A stretch of 64,000 bases of DNA from Methylorubrum extorquens (GCF_024169925.1 NZ_JALJXF010000001.1:277501-341500), one strand, 5' to 3'. Counted from the first letter of the stretch, positions 35,910 to 44,583 are shown. Numbers and translations: made by a program. Notes: generated by a model not told the origin, from the letters alone.

Positions 35910-37145
35910 GTGACCGTGATCGCCTCCTCGTCCCTTCATCGACCCGCCCCGTGGATCGCGCTCGCCTGCGGCGCGGTCATCGTGACCATCGCCATGGGCA
36001 TCCGCCAGGGGTTCGGCCTGTTCATGCGGCCGGTCGAGTTGGATCTCGGCGTCGGGCGCGAGAGCTTCGGCCTCGCCATGGCCGTGCAGAACCTGATCTT
36101 CGGGCTCGCCCAGCCCTTCGTGGGGGCGCTGGCGGACCGCTACGGGCCCGGACGCGTCGCCGCCGCGGGCGGCCTCCTCTATGCCCTCGCGCTCGCGCTG
36201 GCGGCCTTCGTCTCCTCGGCGCTCGGCCTCACCGTCACGCTCGGCTTTCTGCTCGGGCTGGCCATGACCGGCGTCACCTTCGTCGTCGTGCTCGGCGCGG
36301 TCGTGCCGCTGATGCCGACCGGACGGCGGGGTGCGGCGGCGGGCATCGTCACGGCGGGCGGCTCGGTCGGGCAGTTCCTGCTCGTCCCGGCCACCCAGAT
36401 CGCCGTGGACGGCCTCGGCTGGCGCGGGGCGCTGCTCGCGGGCGCCGGGCTCGCGGCTCTGATGCTGCCGCTCGCCCTCGGCATCGCCCGGAAGGCCGCC
36501 TCCGGCGCGGTGCCGGCGACCGCGGCACCGGATGCGATCCCGCTCGGCGCCGCTCTTCGGCAGGCGGCGGGGCATCGCGGCTACTGGCTCCTCAATGCCG
36601 GCTTCTTCGTCTGCGGCTTCCACATCGCCTTCGTCTCGACCCACCTGCCGGCCGTGCTGACCGATGCCGGCCTCGATCCGGGGATCGGCGCCCGCGCGCT
36701 GGCCCTGATCGGCCTGTTCAACATCCTCGGCTCCTACGCCTTCGGAGTCGCCGCGGACCGGCTGCGCAAGAAGTACGTGCTGTCGTGGATCTACTTCGCC
36801 CGCGCGGCGGTGATGGCTTTGTTCGTCGTCCTGCCCTTCACCCCGCTCACCGCGACGCTGTTTGCCTGCGCCATCGGTTTCCTCTGGCTCGGCACCGTCC
36901 CGCTGACGAGCGGCCTCGTCGGGCAGATCTTCGGCGTGCGCTACCTCTCGACCCTGTTCGGCATCGTCTTCATGAGCCATCAGGTCGGCGCCTTCTTCGG
37001 CGCGTGGGGTGCGGGCTTCATCTTCGCCCAGACCGGTTCCTACGACGCGGCCTGGACCCTCTCCATCGGCATCGCGCTCCTGGCCGGTCTCCTCAACCTG
37101 CCGATCCGCGACGTGCCCCTGGCGCAGCGGGCGAGGCCGGTATGA
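35910..37145 (+). CDS. MFS transporter (monocarboxylate/oxalate-type)
   Basis: A polytopic membrane protein with 12 predicted membrane segments, related to the monocarboxylate and oxalate:formate branch of the major facilitator superfamily (GIRQGFGLFMRPVELDLGVGRESF). The segment GALADRYGPGRVAAAG matches the loop 2-3 MFS motif. The substrate is unknown. Start choice is uncertain: the open frame begins at 35814, and I take a GTG at 35910 that leaves a short cytoplasmic N-terminus. It overlaps the next small gene by four bases. Confidence 0.82.
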   Translation: MTVIASSSLHRPAPWIALACGAVIVTIAMGIRQGFGLFMRPVELDLGVGRESFGLAMAVQNLIFGLAQPFVGALADRYGPGRVAAAGGLLYALALALAAFVSSALGLTVTLGFLLGLAMTGVTFVVVLGAVVPLMPTGRRGAAAGIVTAGGSVGQFLLVPATQIAVDGLGWRGALLAGAGLAALMLPLALGIARKAASGAVPATAAPDAIPLGAALRQAAGHRGYWLLNAGFFVCGFHIAFVSTHLPAVLTDAGLDPGIGARALALIGLFNILGSYAFGVAADRLRKKYVLSWIYFARAAVMALFVVLPFTPLTATLFACAIGFLWLGTVPLTSGLVGQIFGVRYLSTLFGIVFMSHQVGAFFGAWGAGFIFAQTGSYDAAWTLSIGIALLAGLLNLPIRDVPLAQRARPV

Positions 37146-37267
37146 GCGTTCGGGACGAACTCGTCGTTCTCGCCCTTCTCGGCGCGCTGACGCTCGCCGG
37201 AGCGCTCCTGTGGGCCCGCGAGGGGGTGGGGCTCTGGCTGCGGGGAGCGTTTCTCCTCTGCTTTTGA
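37142..37267 (+). CDS. Small membrane peptide, 41 aa, coupled to MFS gene
   Basis: The ATG overlaps the transporter stop as ATGA, implying coupled translation. The peptide (MSVRDELVVLALLGALTLAG...) has one hydrophobic segment at about residues 8-26 and a second weak one. No family is recognised. The overlap supports a real gene, but it is too short to be certain. Confidence 0.45.
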   Translation: MSVRDELVVLALLGALTLAGALLWAREGVGLWLRGAFLLCF

Positions 37268-37280
37268 GCCGGTGCTCGTC

Positions 37281-37379
37281 TCACCGCGCAATGGCGCGGA
37301 TGAAATAGACCAGCGCCGTGAAGGCGAGGAGGCTCAGGCCGTAGAGGGCGGCGAACCAGAGGAGGCGCCGGGCGCTCAA
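37281..37379 (-). CDS. CydX-like DUF2474 peptide, 32 aa
   Basis: The peptide MSARRLLWFAALYGLSLLAF... has one membrane segment and fits DUF2474 (Pfam PF10617), a small protein that follows cydB in cyanide-insensitive cytochrome bd operons. The start would be a TTG overlapping the cydB stop (TTGA), implying coupled translation. This start codon is uncommon, so it might be poorly annotated elsewhere. Confidence 0.65.
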   Translation of the reverse strand: MSARRLLWFAALYGLSLLAFTALVYFIRAIAR

Positions 37380-38419
37380 TGGTAGCTCGCCGCGTTCGGG
37401 TTCTCCTCGATCTTCCCCCGGAAGACCCAGTAGGCGTAGGCCGTGTAGGCCAGCGTCAGCGGCATCACCACCGCGTAGCCGACGAGGGCGAATTGCAGCG
37501 CCGAGGTGGCGTTGGCCGCCTGCCAGATCGTGAGCTTGGGCGGCACGATGTACGGGAACAGGCTGATCGCCAGCCCGAGGAAGCCGAGCAGGAACAGGGC
37601 GATCGAGAGGAGGAAGGGTGCCACCTCGCGCCCGTCCTCGATCGCCCGCCAGATCCGCCAGCACACGAACGCCGTCAGCAGCGGCACGGGCGCCACGAAC
37701 AGCACGTTCGGCCAGGAGAGCCAGCGCCACTGGATATGCAGCCCGAGGAACGGCACCCAGGCGCTGACGACCGCCATCGAGAGGACGGTGCCGATCAGGA
37801 ACTGCCGCGCCTTGATCCGCGACCAGATCTCCAGCTCGCCCGAGGTCTTCATCACGCACCATGTCGCGCCGAGCAGCCCGTAGCCGCAGACGAGGCCGAT
37901 GCCGGTCATGACGCTGAAGGGGGTGAGCCAGTCGAGCGTGCCGCCTGAGAAACCCCGGCCTTCCGTCTGGAAGCCCTGGACGAAGGCGCCGAGCACCATG
38001 CCCTGCGCGAAGGTGGCGACCAGCGAGCCGTAGTGGAACGCGTTGTCCCACACCACCTGCGAGCGCTCGGCCTTGAAGCGGAATTCGAAGGCGACGCCGC
38101 GGAAGATCAGCGCGATCAGCATCAGGATGATCGGCAGGTAGAGCGCCGGCAGCAGGATCGCGTAGGCCAGCGAGAACACCGCGAACAGCCCGCCGCCGCC
38201 GAGCACGAGCCAGGTCTCGTTGCCGTCCCAGATCGGCGCCACCGAGAGCATCATCCGGTCGCGCCAGTTCCCGGGCCGCGCGGCGGTGAAGAGGATGCCG
38301 ACGCCGAGGTCGAACCCGTCGATGACGACGTACATCGCCACCGCCAGCGCCAGCAGGCCGGCCCAGACCAGCGGCAGCCAGAAGGCCAAGCCCTCGTACT
38401 CGTTCCCGAAGCCGAACAT
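37376..38419 (-). CDS. cydB: Cytochrome bd-type quinol oxidase subunit II
   Basis: A 347-residue protein of the CydB/CioB family with about eight to nine membrane segments. It starts MFGFGNEYEGLAFWLPLVWAG and has YVVIDGFDLGVGILF and APIWDGNETWLVLGGGGLF near residues 30 and 65, all typical of subunit II. In the complex it packs against CydA, which carries the haems. Unusually, no cydA is found in the 70-base upstream gap or in the next upstream gene. The small DUF2474 gene follows directly. Confidence 0.92.
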   Translation of the reverse strand: MFGFGNEYEGLAFWLPLVWAGLLALAVAMYVVIDGFDLGVGILFTAARPGNWRDRMMLSVAPIWDGNETWLVLGGGGLFAVFSLAYAILLPALYLPIILMLIALIFRGVAFEFRFKAERSQVVWDNAFHYGSLVATFAQGMVLGAFVQGFQTEGRGFSGGTLDWLTPFSVMTGIGLVCGYGLLGATWCVMKTSGELEIWSRIKARQFLIGTVLSMAVVSAWVPFLGLHIQWRWLSWPNVLFVAPVPLLTAFVCWRIWRAIEDGREVAPFLLSIALFLLGFLGLAISLFPYIVPPKLTIWQAANATSALQFALVGYAVVMPLTLAYTAYAYWVFRGKIEENPNAASYH

Positions 38420-38488
38420 CGTCGCTCCTCCCCGGCCGGTGGCGTCCGTCCGTTATAGGAGCACCGCCTCGTGGGGCCAGAACCGCGC

Positions 38489-38833
38489 TCAGGGCGATGC
38501 GGGTCCCCGCCATGATGGCTGGCGGTCGCTGGCCGAGAGCGTGTCGGCGGAGGGCCGCGGGGATGCGGCCTGCCCCGTGACTTGTCCGCTCACGTGCCGG
38601 GCGACGGCGGCCGCCCCGGCCCGCACCATGTCCTCCCGCGCCTCGGGCGGCAGCGCATTCACGGCCTCCACGAGCGCGCCGATGCCGCCCGTGGTCAGGC
38701 GATCCATCGCGTCGCCCGATACGATCCCGGTCCCGGCGGCTCGCGGCCGGGCCGGATCGGGGCCGCCCTGGCGCTGAAGTGCGAGATAGGAGAGTGCGCC
38801 GATCACGAGAGCGGCGCGCAAGAGAAACGACAT
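38489..38833 (-). CDS. Hypothetical protein with N-terminal signal/membrane segment
   Basis: A 114-residue protein with an N-terminal hydrophobic segment (MSFLLRAALVIGALSYLAL) and an Ala/Glu-rich soluble region (VEAVNALPPEAREDMVRAG). The longer frame to 38980 is low complexity, so the ATG at 38833 is preferred. No family is recognised. It lies upstream of cydB on the same strand and diverges from the histidine kinase. Confidence 0.55.
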   Translation of the reverse strand: MSFLLRAALVIGALSYLALQRQGGPDPARPRAAGTGIVSGDAMDRLTTGGIGALVEAVNALPPEAREDMVRAGAAAVARHVSGQVTGQAASPRPSADTLSASDRQPSWRGPASP

Positions 38834-39220
38834 CGGTCCGGTTCCAGGGGGCACGGCTTCGCCGGCAGGGCCGACGGAAGGTCGATCGCCCGATCCTGCC
38901 ATCCCGGCGGCACCGCCGGATGAACCGGATGAACCGAAACCGCCGACGTGGTGAACGAAGCGTTTTTCACTAGGGCGCACGCCCTCTCGGCCCCCTGTCC
39001 ACCCTCTGCGGCGCGGCGCTTCCGCCCCCGCTCGGGCCTTGTGAAAAGCGGGGATCGGCGCCTCGAACCGGGGCGGCGGGCTCGGCGGTCGGCGGCAAGT
39101 GAGCGACCCTTTTCATCCTCGCTTAAACCGCCTCTGCGACGGTTTCCTCGAGATCGTAACGAGCAGTCGAGGGGCGCAAGACACCCGTGTTCCGGGTCAA
39201 GGCTTGCGCTGTGCGTGGTG
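38834..39220. other. Intergenic region between divergent genes
   Basis: No clear gene. The histidine-kinase frame is open back to 38948 but that part has Arg/Pro-rich composition atypical of a protein, so I read the kinase from a GTG near 39221. Promoters for both neighbours are expected here. Confidence 0.45.
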
Positions 39221-41152
39221 GTGTTGCGTAAAGACGGTGCCCTTGCCTCCCTGTTCGATTCCCGCCTCGCGGGGCTGGTTCATGCCTCCGCGCTGGCCGA
39301 GCCGGGGGTGCGCTTCCGCCACGAGCGGTTCCTGATCTCGCGGCTCGCCACCGGCGCCGTGATGATGGCGGGCCTGCCGCCCTACCTCGTCTGGCGCGGT
39401 GTCCCGAGCGGCCTCGAAGCGATCGCCATCGCCAGCCTGTTCCTCCCGCTTCTGGCGGCCGTCATCCTGTCGCGCACCGGCTCGCTATGGGTCGCGCATG
39501 CCCTGTCCTCGCTCGGCCTGACCGGCATCGTCGTCTGCCTCGCCGCGCTCACCGGCGGGGCGAGTTCGGCCGCTTCCATCTGGCTCGTCGCGGTTCCGCT
39601 GGAGGCGATGATCTCCGGCTCGCGCCGGGCGACGATCGCGGCCTCCGTCATCGCCGTCGTCGGCGCCTTCGCCATCGCGCTGAGCGGCTACCTGCCGGTG
39701 GGAAGCCTCACGCTTGCTTGGCCCAACGCGATCGTCATGCCGGTCTTCGCCGTGACCGCGATCGGCCACATCGCGGCGCAGGCGATGGAGCACATGCGCC
39801 GCGAGGGCGAGTGGCGCGCCCGGATGCAGGACAACGAGGCCCGCGACCGCCTGCTGCTCTCGGCCATCGACGACCTCGTGACCTGGCACGACGCCAACGG
39901 CCGCGTGCTGGAGGCGAGCGGCTCGGCCGCCCGCTTCGTCGGGGCCGAGGCGAGCCGCCTGCGCGGACACGGCCTGCTCGACCGGGTGCATATCGGCGAC
40001 CGTCCGGCCCTGCTCCAGGCGATCAGCGACGTCGCCGCCCACGGCGCGCCGGCCACGGTGCCGTTCCGCCTGCACCTCGACGCAGCCCGCGGCGACGGCA
40101 GCCGCACGATCTTCGCCGAGATGCGGGCCCACCGGATCGAGGCGGGGCTGGCCGGCGCCAACGGCTCGACCGTCGTCGCCGTGACCCGCGACGTGTCCGA
40201 GCACCGCCGCCACGCGCAGGAACTCGACCGCGCCCGTGCCGAGGCCGAGCGTGCCGACGAGGTGAAGACCCACTTCCTCGCCACCGTCAGCCACGAGCTG
40301 CGCACCCCGCTCAACGCCATCATCGGCTTCTCGGACGTGCTGGGCGGGGAGGGCGCGGTGAGCCTCTCGCCGGAGCGCTCCCGCGAATATGCCGGCATCA
40401 TCGCCCAGTCCGGGCGCCACCTGCTCGACGTGGTGAACACGCTGCTCGACATCTCGCGCATTCGCGGCGGGCATTTCGACTTCCAGCCGGAGCCGGTCGA
40501 TGTCGAAGCGCTGATCCGCGGCTGCTGCGACCTGATGCGGCTCAAGGCTGATGCCTCGGGCATCACCCTGACCAGCGCGCCCGTGCCCGCCGGCTGCGCC
40601 CTCGTCGCCGATGCCCGCGCCTGCCGCCAGATGCTCATCAACCTGATCTCGAACGCCGTGAAGTTCACGCCCCGCGGCGGCCGGGTGGAGGTGATGGTGC
40701 GCCGGGGCGGGGCCTATCTCGACATCGTGGTGAGCGACGACGGCATCGGCATCACCGAGGCCGACCTGCCGCGGCTCGGCGACCCCTTCTTCCAGGTCGG
40801 CGGCGGCTACGGGCGCACCCACGAGGGCACCGGGCTCGGCCTCTCGGTGGTGCGCGGCCTCGCCGGGCTGCATGGCGGCGCGGTCTCCGTCGAGAGCGCG
40901 CCGGGCAAGGGCACCGCCGTCACCGTGACCCTGCCGCTCGATTGCAGCCGCGCCAAAACCGCCACGGCCGGCGCGCGGGACGGTTCAGGCAATGGTGCCA
41001 AGGGCGCCGCGCAGGCCCAGCCTGCGCCGATCCGGACCTCGGTGCGGGTGGTGGCTATGTCGGAGCCGGCGCCCGAGCCGATCCGGCGGCCGGCCGGCCT
41101 GTTCGATCCCGCCCCGCTCTCCGCCACCCCCCCGATGCGCCGCGCCGGGTGA
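39221..41152 (+). CDS. DivJ-like sensor histidine kinase
   Basis: A protein of about 643 residues. The N-terminal part has about six hydrophobic segments (roughly residues 40-185), then a PAS-like domain (about 205-325), an HisKA dimerisation domain with FLATVSHELRTPLNAIIGF (catalytic His near 357), and an HATPase_c domain with N-box INLISNAVKFTPRGG and G2 box GTGLGLSVV. No receiver domain is attached. The membrane module plus kinase and the neighbours (peptidoglycan-binding protein and DUF1491) suggest DivJ, which phosphorylates DivK/PleD in the alphaproteobacterial cell cycle. PleC or another PAS kinase cannot be excluded. The start is uncertain (GTG at 39215, 39218 or 39221). Confidence 0.7.
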   Translation: MLRKDGALASLFDSRLAGLVHASALAEPGVRFRHERFLISRLATGAVMMAGLPPYLVWRGVPSGLEAIAIASLFLPLLAAVILSRTGSLWVAHALSSLGLTGIVVCLAALTGGASSAASIWLVAVPLEAMISGSRRATIAASVIAVVGAFAIALSGYLPVGSLTLAWPNAIVMPVFAVTAIGHIAAQAMEHMRREGEWRARMQDNEARDRLLLSAIDDLVTWHDANGRVLEASGSAARFVGAEASRLRGHGLLDRVHIGDRPALLQAISDVAAHGAPATVPFRLHLDAARGDGSRTIFAEMRAHRIEAGLAGANGSTVVAVTRDVSEHRRHAQELDRARAEAERADEVKTHFLATVSHELRTPLNAIIGFSDVLGGEGAVSLSPERSREYAGIIAQSGRHLLDVVNTLLDISRIRGGHFDFQPEPVDVEALIRGCCDLMRLKADASGITLTSAPVPAGCALVADARACRQMLINLISNAVKFTPRGGRVEVMVRRGGAYLDIVVSDDGIGITEADLPRLGDPFFQVGGGYGRTHEGTGLGLSVVRGLAGLHGGAVSVESAPGKGTAVTVTLPLDCSRAKTATAGARDGSGNGAKGAAQAQPAPIRTSVRVVAMSEPAPEPIRRPAGLFDPAPLSATPPMRRAG

Positions 41153-41171
41153 CCGACCCCCGCGAAACACG

Positions 41172-41220
41172 AGAGGCGCCGACCTGCTTGCATCAGGCCT
41201 GCGCCTCTAGGCCTTGTTTT
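41172..41220 (+). terminator. Terminator hairpin after histidine kinase
   Basis: The arms AGAGGCGC (41172-41179) and GCGCCTCT (41201-41208) form a hairpin, and the AGGCCT repeats (41195-41200 and 41209-41214) form an alternative one followed by TGTTTT. It lies 19 bases downstream of the kinase stop. Confidence 0.55.
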
Positions 41221-41223
41221 AAC

Positions 41224-41267
41224 GCGCATTCTTTCGACGAACCGGTGACCACTTCGTCGGAATGCGC
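41224..41267. repeat. Palindrome of related type
   Basis: The arms GCGCATTC and GAATGCGC enclose CCGGTGACCAC. The centre ACCGGTGACCAC matches the reverse complement of the centre of the dispersed palindromes, but the arms differ. It lies just upstream of the peptidoglycan-binding gene. Confidence 0.55.
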
Positions 41268-41294
41268 TTTAGTTCCACGTAAAGGAGCGAATTG

Positions 41295-42047
41295 ATGCGC
41301 GAGCTGCCCGCCAGACGGGACCAGCGCGAGATCGTGGTCCCCGGTGACATGCGCGTTGCCCGAGGCCCGGCCAAATCCGCCCCGCGCCGCAAGCCCGCCC
41401 CGCGCGGGCCTGCGGCGTCCGGCTGGCAGGCCGCTCTCCTGTCCGCGGCGACGGGGGCCGGGCGAGTCTGCCGGCGCTATCCCGGCGGCGTGTTCGGGAC
41501 GGTCCTCGGCGTCGGCGCGGCGGTCTATGTCTGCGTCAACGCCATGGGCCTCCAGGCCGGACCGCACCCGGCCCCGATCCTGCCGACCGTGGAGCCGAAG
41601 CCTGTGGCCGCGCGGCCCGCAGCGGCACCGGTCCGGGAGGTGCGCGCGGTCGAGACGCCCAAGCCCGCCCCCGTGCGGGAGGTGCCGGCGCCCGTCCGCG
41701 ACAGCATCGCCGACATGATCCGATCCGGCGAGACGACCGCCTCGGTCACGCCTAAGGCCGAGCGCAAGCCCGCCTCCAGGCCCGCCATGACCGACCCGAA
41801 GGCCGAGGCGAAGACGGAGGCGGGCAAGTCCGAGGGACCGAAGCCGGACCCGACCGTGATCCGGGCGCAGCGCGCCCTGACCAAGCTCGGCTACGGTCCG
41901 CTCAAGGATGACGGCCTGATGGGACCCGGCACGAAGGCGGCGATCGAGCGGTTCGAGCGCGACCGCAAGATGCCGGTGAAGGGCGAGGCGGCCGGGCCCA
42001 CCCTGCGCGCCCTGACCCGCGAGATGACCGCCAAGGCGGGCGGGTAA
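41295..42047 (+). CDS. Membrane-anchored peptidoglycan-binding protein
   Basis: A 250-residue protein. A basic cytoplasmic N-terminus precedes a membrane segment near 70-90 (FGTVLGVGAAVYVCVNAMG). A long Pro/Ala/Glu-rich linker follows, and then a C-terminal peptidoglycan-binding domain (PG_binding_1) from about 190 (QRALTKLGYGPLKDDGLMGPGTKAAIERF). It would bind the wall from the inner membrane. The ATG follows AAAGGAGCG, a good ribosome site. It lies just downstream of the DivJ-like kinase on the same strand, hinting at a cell-division or polarity role. Confidence 0.8.
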   Translation: MRELPARRDQREIVVPGDMRVARGPAKSAPRRKPAPRGPAASGWQAALLSAATGAGRVCRRYPGGVFGTVLGVGAAVYVCVNAMGLQAGPHPAPILPTVEPKPVAARPAAAPVREVRAVETPKPAPVREVPAPVRDSIADMIRSGETTASVTPKAERKPASRPAMTDPKAEAKTEAGKSEGPKPDPTVIRAQRALTKLGYGPLKDDGLMGPGTKAAIERFERDRKMPVKGEAAGPTLRALTREMTAKAGG

Positions 42048-42142
42048 AGCGTCTCCGGGTCGCAGATGCCGCGCGTGCGGAGCGCTGGGCGTCGGGACGT
42101 CGCGCCATCGACGCGGCGGCCATCGGCGCCTATGAACCGCCT

Positions 42143-42484
42143 ATGCCACGCCTTCGCTCGGATTTCTGGGTCTCCGCGCATCTGCGCCGCCTCAACGGCG
42201 AGAACATCCCCGCCGTGCAGCGCCGACGCGGTTCGGCGGAGGCGGGAGCGATTTTCATCAAGATCGACCGTCTCGACGGCACCGCCGACCTCTACGGCCC
42301 GGCGCCCCAGGCGCTGATCGAGGCGGATGACGCGGGCGATCGCCGTTTCACGCCGATCCTCACCGCCGCCCCGGCCCCGGATGTCGAGGAACGCCTCGCG
42401 CGGGAGATCCGCTTCGATTCCGATCTCTGGATCGTCGAGATCGACGACCGCGAAGGCCGGCACGGCCTCCCGCTCGCGGGTTAG
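42143..42484 (+). CDS. DUF1491 family protein
   Basis: A 113-residue protein that matches the full length of DUF1491, an alphaproteobacterial family, starting MPRLRSDFWVSAHLRRLNG and ending with FDSDLWIVEIDDREG. Function unknown. It is the third gene after the DivJ-like kinase on the same strand, a grouping that fits the family's usual neighbourhood. Confidence 0.9.
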   Translation: MPRLRSDFWVSAHLRRLNGENIPAVQRRRGSAEAGAIFIKIDRLDGTADLYGPAPQALIEADDAGDRRFTPILTAAPAPDVEERLAREIRFDSDLWIVEIDDREGRHGLPLAG

Positions 42485-42531
42485 AGCATCGTCCCGAACG
42501 GTGGTTGCCGGCTTTCGGAAAAAGATGATGC
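42485..42531. repeat. Dispersed palindrome copy
   Basis: The sequence AGCATCGTCCCGAACGGTGG followed by TTGCCGGCTTTCGGAAAAAG and GATGATGC is close to the copy at 18745. It starts one base after the DUF1491 stop. Confidence 0.8.
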
Positions 42532-42544
42532 AAAAACAAGTGCC

Positions 42545-42585
42545 GAGAGCATCGTCCTGGATCCGATATCCAGGGCGATGCTCTC
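42545..42585. terminator. Perfect long hairpin between convergent genes
   Basis: The arms GAGAGCATCG (42545-42554) and CGATGCTCTC (42576-42585) are a perfect 10-base inverted repeat, with inner arms CTGGAT and ATCCAG. It lies between the convergent DUF1491 and DUF2336 genes and is probably a bidirectional terminator. The outer arms share GAGCATCG with the dispersed palindromes. Confidence 0.7.
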
Positions 42586-42601
42586 GCGTTCAGGCGCGGC
42601 G

Positions 42602-43588
42602 TCAGCTCGTCCGGCGCAGGCGCGTCGGGAGCACCGTGCGCAGGCGCTCGGCCGCGATGCTGCCGCGCTTGGCTTCGGGGCCGTGCAGCGGCTGGTGCTC
42701 GCCCGCGGCGCGCTCCATCACGGGCACGCCGAAGATCGCGCAGAGCAGGTCGCGGGCGGTGGCCCGGCTCGTCTCGCGAAACAGCGTGACGAGGGAGAAC
42801 ACCCGATCGACCGAGCGCGCGACGCTGTCGTTGAGCGTGAGGAAGACGAAGACCGCTTCGCCCTCGCGCAGATCCGCCGCGCGCAATGCAAGCGTCAGCA
42901 GGTCGTAGCGGGCGACCGGATCGACGGCGGCGCCGAGATAGTTCGGCGGCAGGCCGAGCCCCTGGCCGAGCGCGGTGATGAAGGCCTGCACGTCGCGGGA
43001 ATGGGAATGCTCGACGAGACTCGTCGCGAGCGCGCGGGGGGCCGGCGGGCAGGGGCGGAGGGCGGCGGTGGCCTCGACGGCCTGGGTGATCGCGCTGCGT
43101 TGCTCCGGACCGGCATAGAGCCAGAGCGGCGCGAGGTCGGCGGGCGGGATGTCGGGCCGGCCGAGCAGGATCCGGGCGAGATCCGCGTCCGTCCGGGCGC
43201 GGGCGAGCAGGCGGTCCAGTACGCGGGTGCCGATCAGCGCGCCGGGATTTTTGGCGAGCGCCCGGTCGGCTTCCGCCTCCGTCTCGGGCTCCGGCGGCAG
43301 CGCGATGGGAAAGCCGCGGGCTTCGAGCGCGGCGCGCACGCCGTCCGGGACGTCGGGGCATCCCTCGAGCTTCTCGGCGACGATGCGCGCCGTCTCCTCG
43401 TCCACCGTCGGGATCAGCCCCGCGGCGAGGGATTCGAACTCCCTGAGGATCGCCCGGTCATGGACCGGAGCGGCCAGGAACAGGTCGGTCTGCACCCGCA
43501 GGATCACGGGCTTCAGATCCAGCGCGGGATCGCGCGAGAGCTCGATGAGGCCGGATAGGTCCGGCGCGCCGGCGACCGATGGGGGCAT
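42602..43588 (-). CDS. DUF2336 domain protein
   Basis: A 328-residue protein matching DUF2336, an alphaproteobacterial family of helical HEAT-like repeats with unknown function, starting MPPSVAGAPDLSGLIELSRD. The segment YAGPEQRSAITQAVE and later repeats fit a helical solenoid. No membrane segment is seen. Its 3' end faces DUF1491 and it lies about 100 bases downstream of the DapA-family gene on the same strand. Confidence 0.85.
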   Translation of the reverse strand: MPPSVAGAPDLSGLIELSRDPALDLKPVILRVQTDLFLAAPVHDRAILREFESLAAGLIPTVDEETARIVAEKLEGCPDVPDGVRAALEARGFPIALPPEPETEAEADRALAKNPGALIGTRVLDRLLARARTDADLARILLGRPDIPPADLAPLWLYAGPEQRSAITQAVEATAALRPCPPAPRALATSLVEHSHSRDVQAFITALGQGLGLPPNYLGAAVDPVARYDLLTLALRAADLREGEAVFVFLTLNDSVARSVDRVFSLVTLFRETSRATARDLLCAIFGVPVMERAAGEHQPLHGPEAKRGSIAAERLRTVLPTRLRRTS

Positions 43589-43689
43589 GGCACTCGATTA
43601 CGCAGAACTTACTCTGGGAGTGAGTCAAACAGTTCTGCGTGAATCGACCTTTAAGGACGCACGAGCGCGAGTGTCCCGCTGCGGCCGGA

Positions 43690-44583
43690 TCAGGCAAGCG
43701 CGAGCCGGTCCACGACCTCGGCCACCCGATTCCGGACGGGCTCGGGCAGCGGCAGGATCGGCCGGGGCGGATCGGTTCGGCACAGGCCGAGATGGCGGGC
43801 GGCCGCGTAAGTGACCCGCAGGCCTGAGAATTCCTTGAACAGGTCCCAGAGCGGCTGCATCCGCGCGTTCAGGGCGCGTGCCCGCGCGGTCTCGCCGGCT
43901 TGAGCGGCCTGCAGGATCGCGAGGCAGGGTTCCGGAAACAGCCCGGCCGCGACGCCGTACCAAGCCTCGCCGCCGGCCAGCAGCGCCTCGGCCGCGTTCC
44001 AATCGCCGCTGTAGCCGAGCCGGAACTCGGCCGGCACCGCCCGGCGCAGGGCGTCGAGCTGGCCGGCCACCGCGTCGGAATCCGGCGCCGGGCTCTTGAG
44101 CGCGCGGATGCCGGGCACCTGCGCCAGCCGCCCGACCAGCGAGGGCGTGAACCGGAAATGCGTGGTGCCGGGATTGTCGTAGATGCAGATCGGCAGGCCG
44201 CCCTGCGTCGCGACCGCGGAGAAATGCTCGAACACCTCCTCGTCGGTCAGCGATGTGTAGGAGACGGCGGCCAGGAGCCCGGCGGCGGCGCCCGCCGCCC
44301 GCGCGTCCTGCGCCAAGGCCACGGCCTCGTCGGTGCGCAAAGCCCCGATTCCGACGATGACCGGCACTCGGCCACCGGCCTCGTCGAGAGCCGCATCGAG
44401 CGCCCGGCGGCGCTCCGCGCGGGAGAGATAGGCGTAGGTGCCGGTGCTGCCGAGCAGCCCGACCGAGTCCACGCCCGCGACGGCGAGCGGGGCGACCAGC
44501 GCGCGCAACGCCGCCGTATCCACGCGTCCGTCGGGGGCGGCGGGGGTGATCGGAAAAGCGGAGAGGCCGGTGAAGCAGGTCAT
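43690..44583 (-). CDS. DapA-family aldolase
   Basis: A 297-residue protein of the dihydrodipicolinate synthase/N-acetylneuraminate lyase family. The Schiff-base Lys is in IRALKSPAPDSD (near residue 160), the catalytic Tyr is in CIYDNPGTT (near 134), and the G-S-T-G motif is near 45. It is not necessarily true DapA: the GSTGTY segment and the missing neighbours suggest a family member using another aldehyde with pyruvate, such as 2-keto-3-deoxy sugar acids. Confidence 0.88.
   Translation of the reverse strand: MTCFTGLSAFPITPAAPDGRVDTAALRALVAPLAVAGVDSVGLLGSTGTYAYLSRAERRRALDAALDEAGGRVPVIVGIGALRTDEAVALAQDARAAGAAAGLLAAVSYTSLTDEEVFEHFSAVATQGGLPICIYDNPGTTHFRFTPSLVGRLAQVPGIRALKSPAPDSDAVAGQLDALRRAVPAEFRLGYSGDWNAAEALLAGGEAWYGVAAGLFPEPCLAILQAAQAGETARARALNARMQPLWDLFKEFSGLRVTYAAARHLGLCRTDPPRPILPLPEPVRNRVAEVVDRLALA

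Noticed and set aside
37281..38513. 410-residue frame opposite in register to cydB
   Set aside because: It is an out-of-frame reading of cydB, except for the last 32 codons, which are the DUF2474 peptide.
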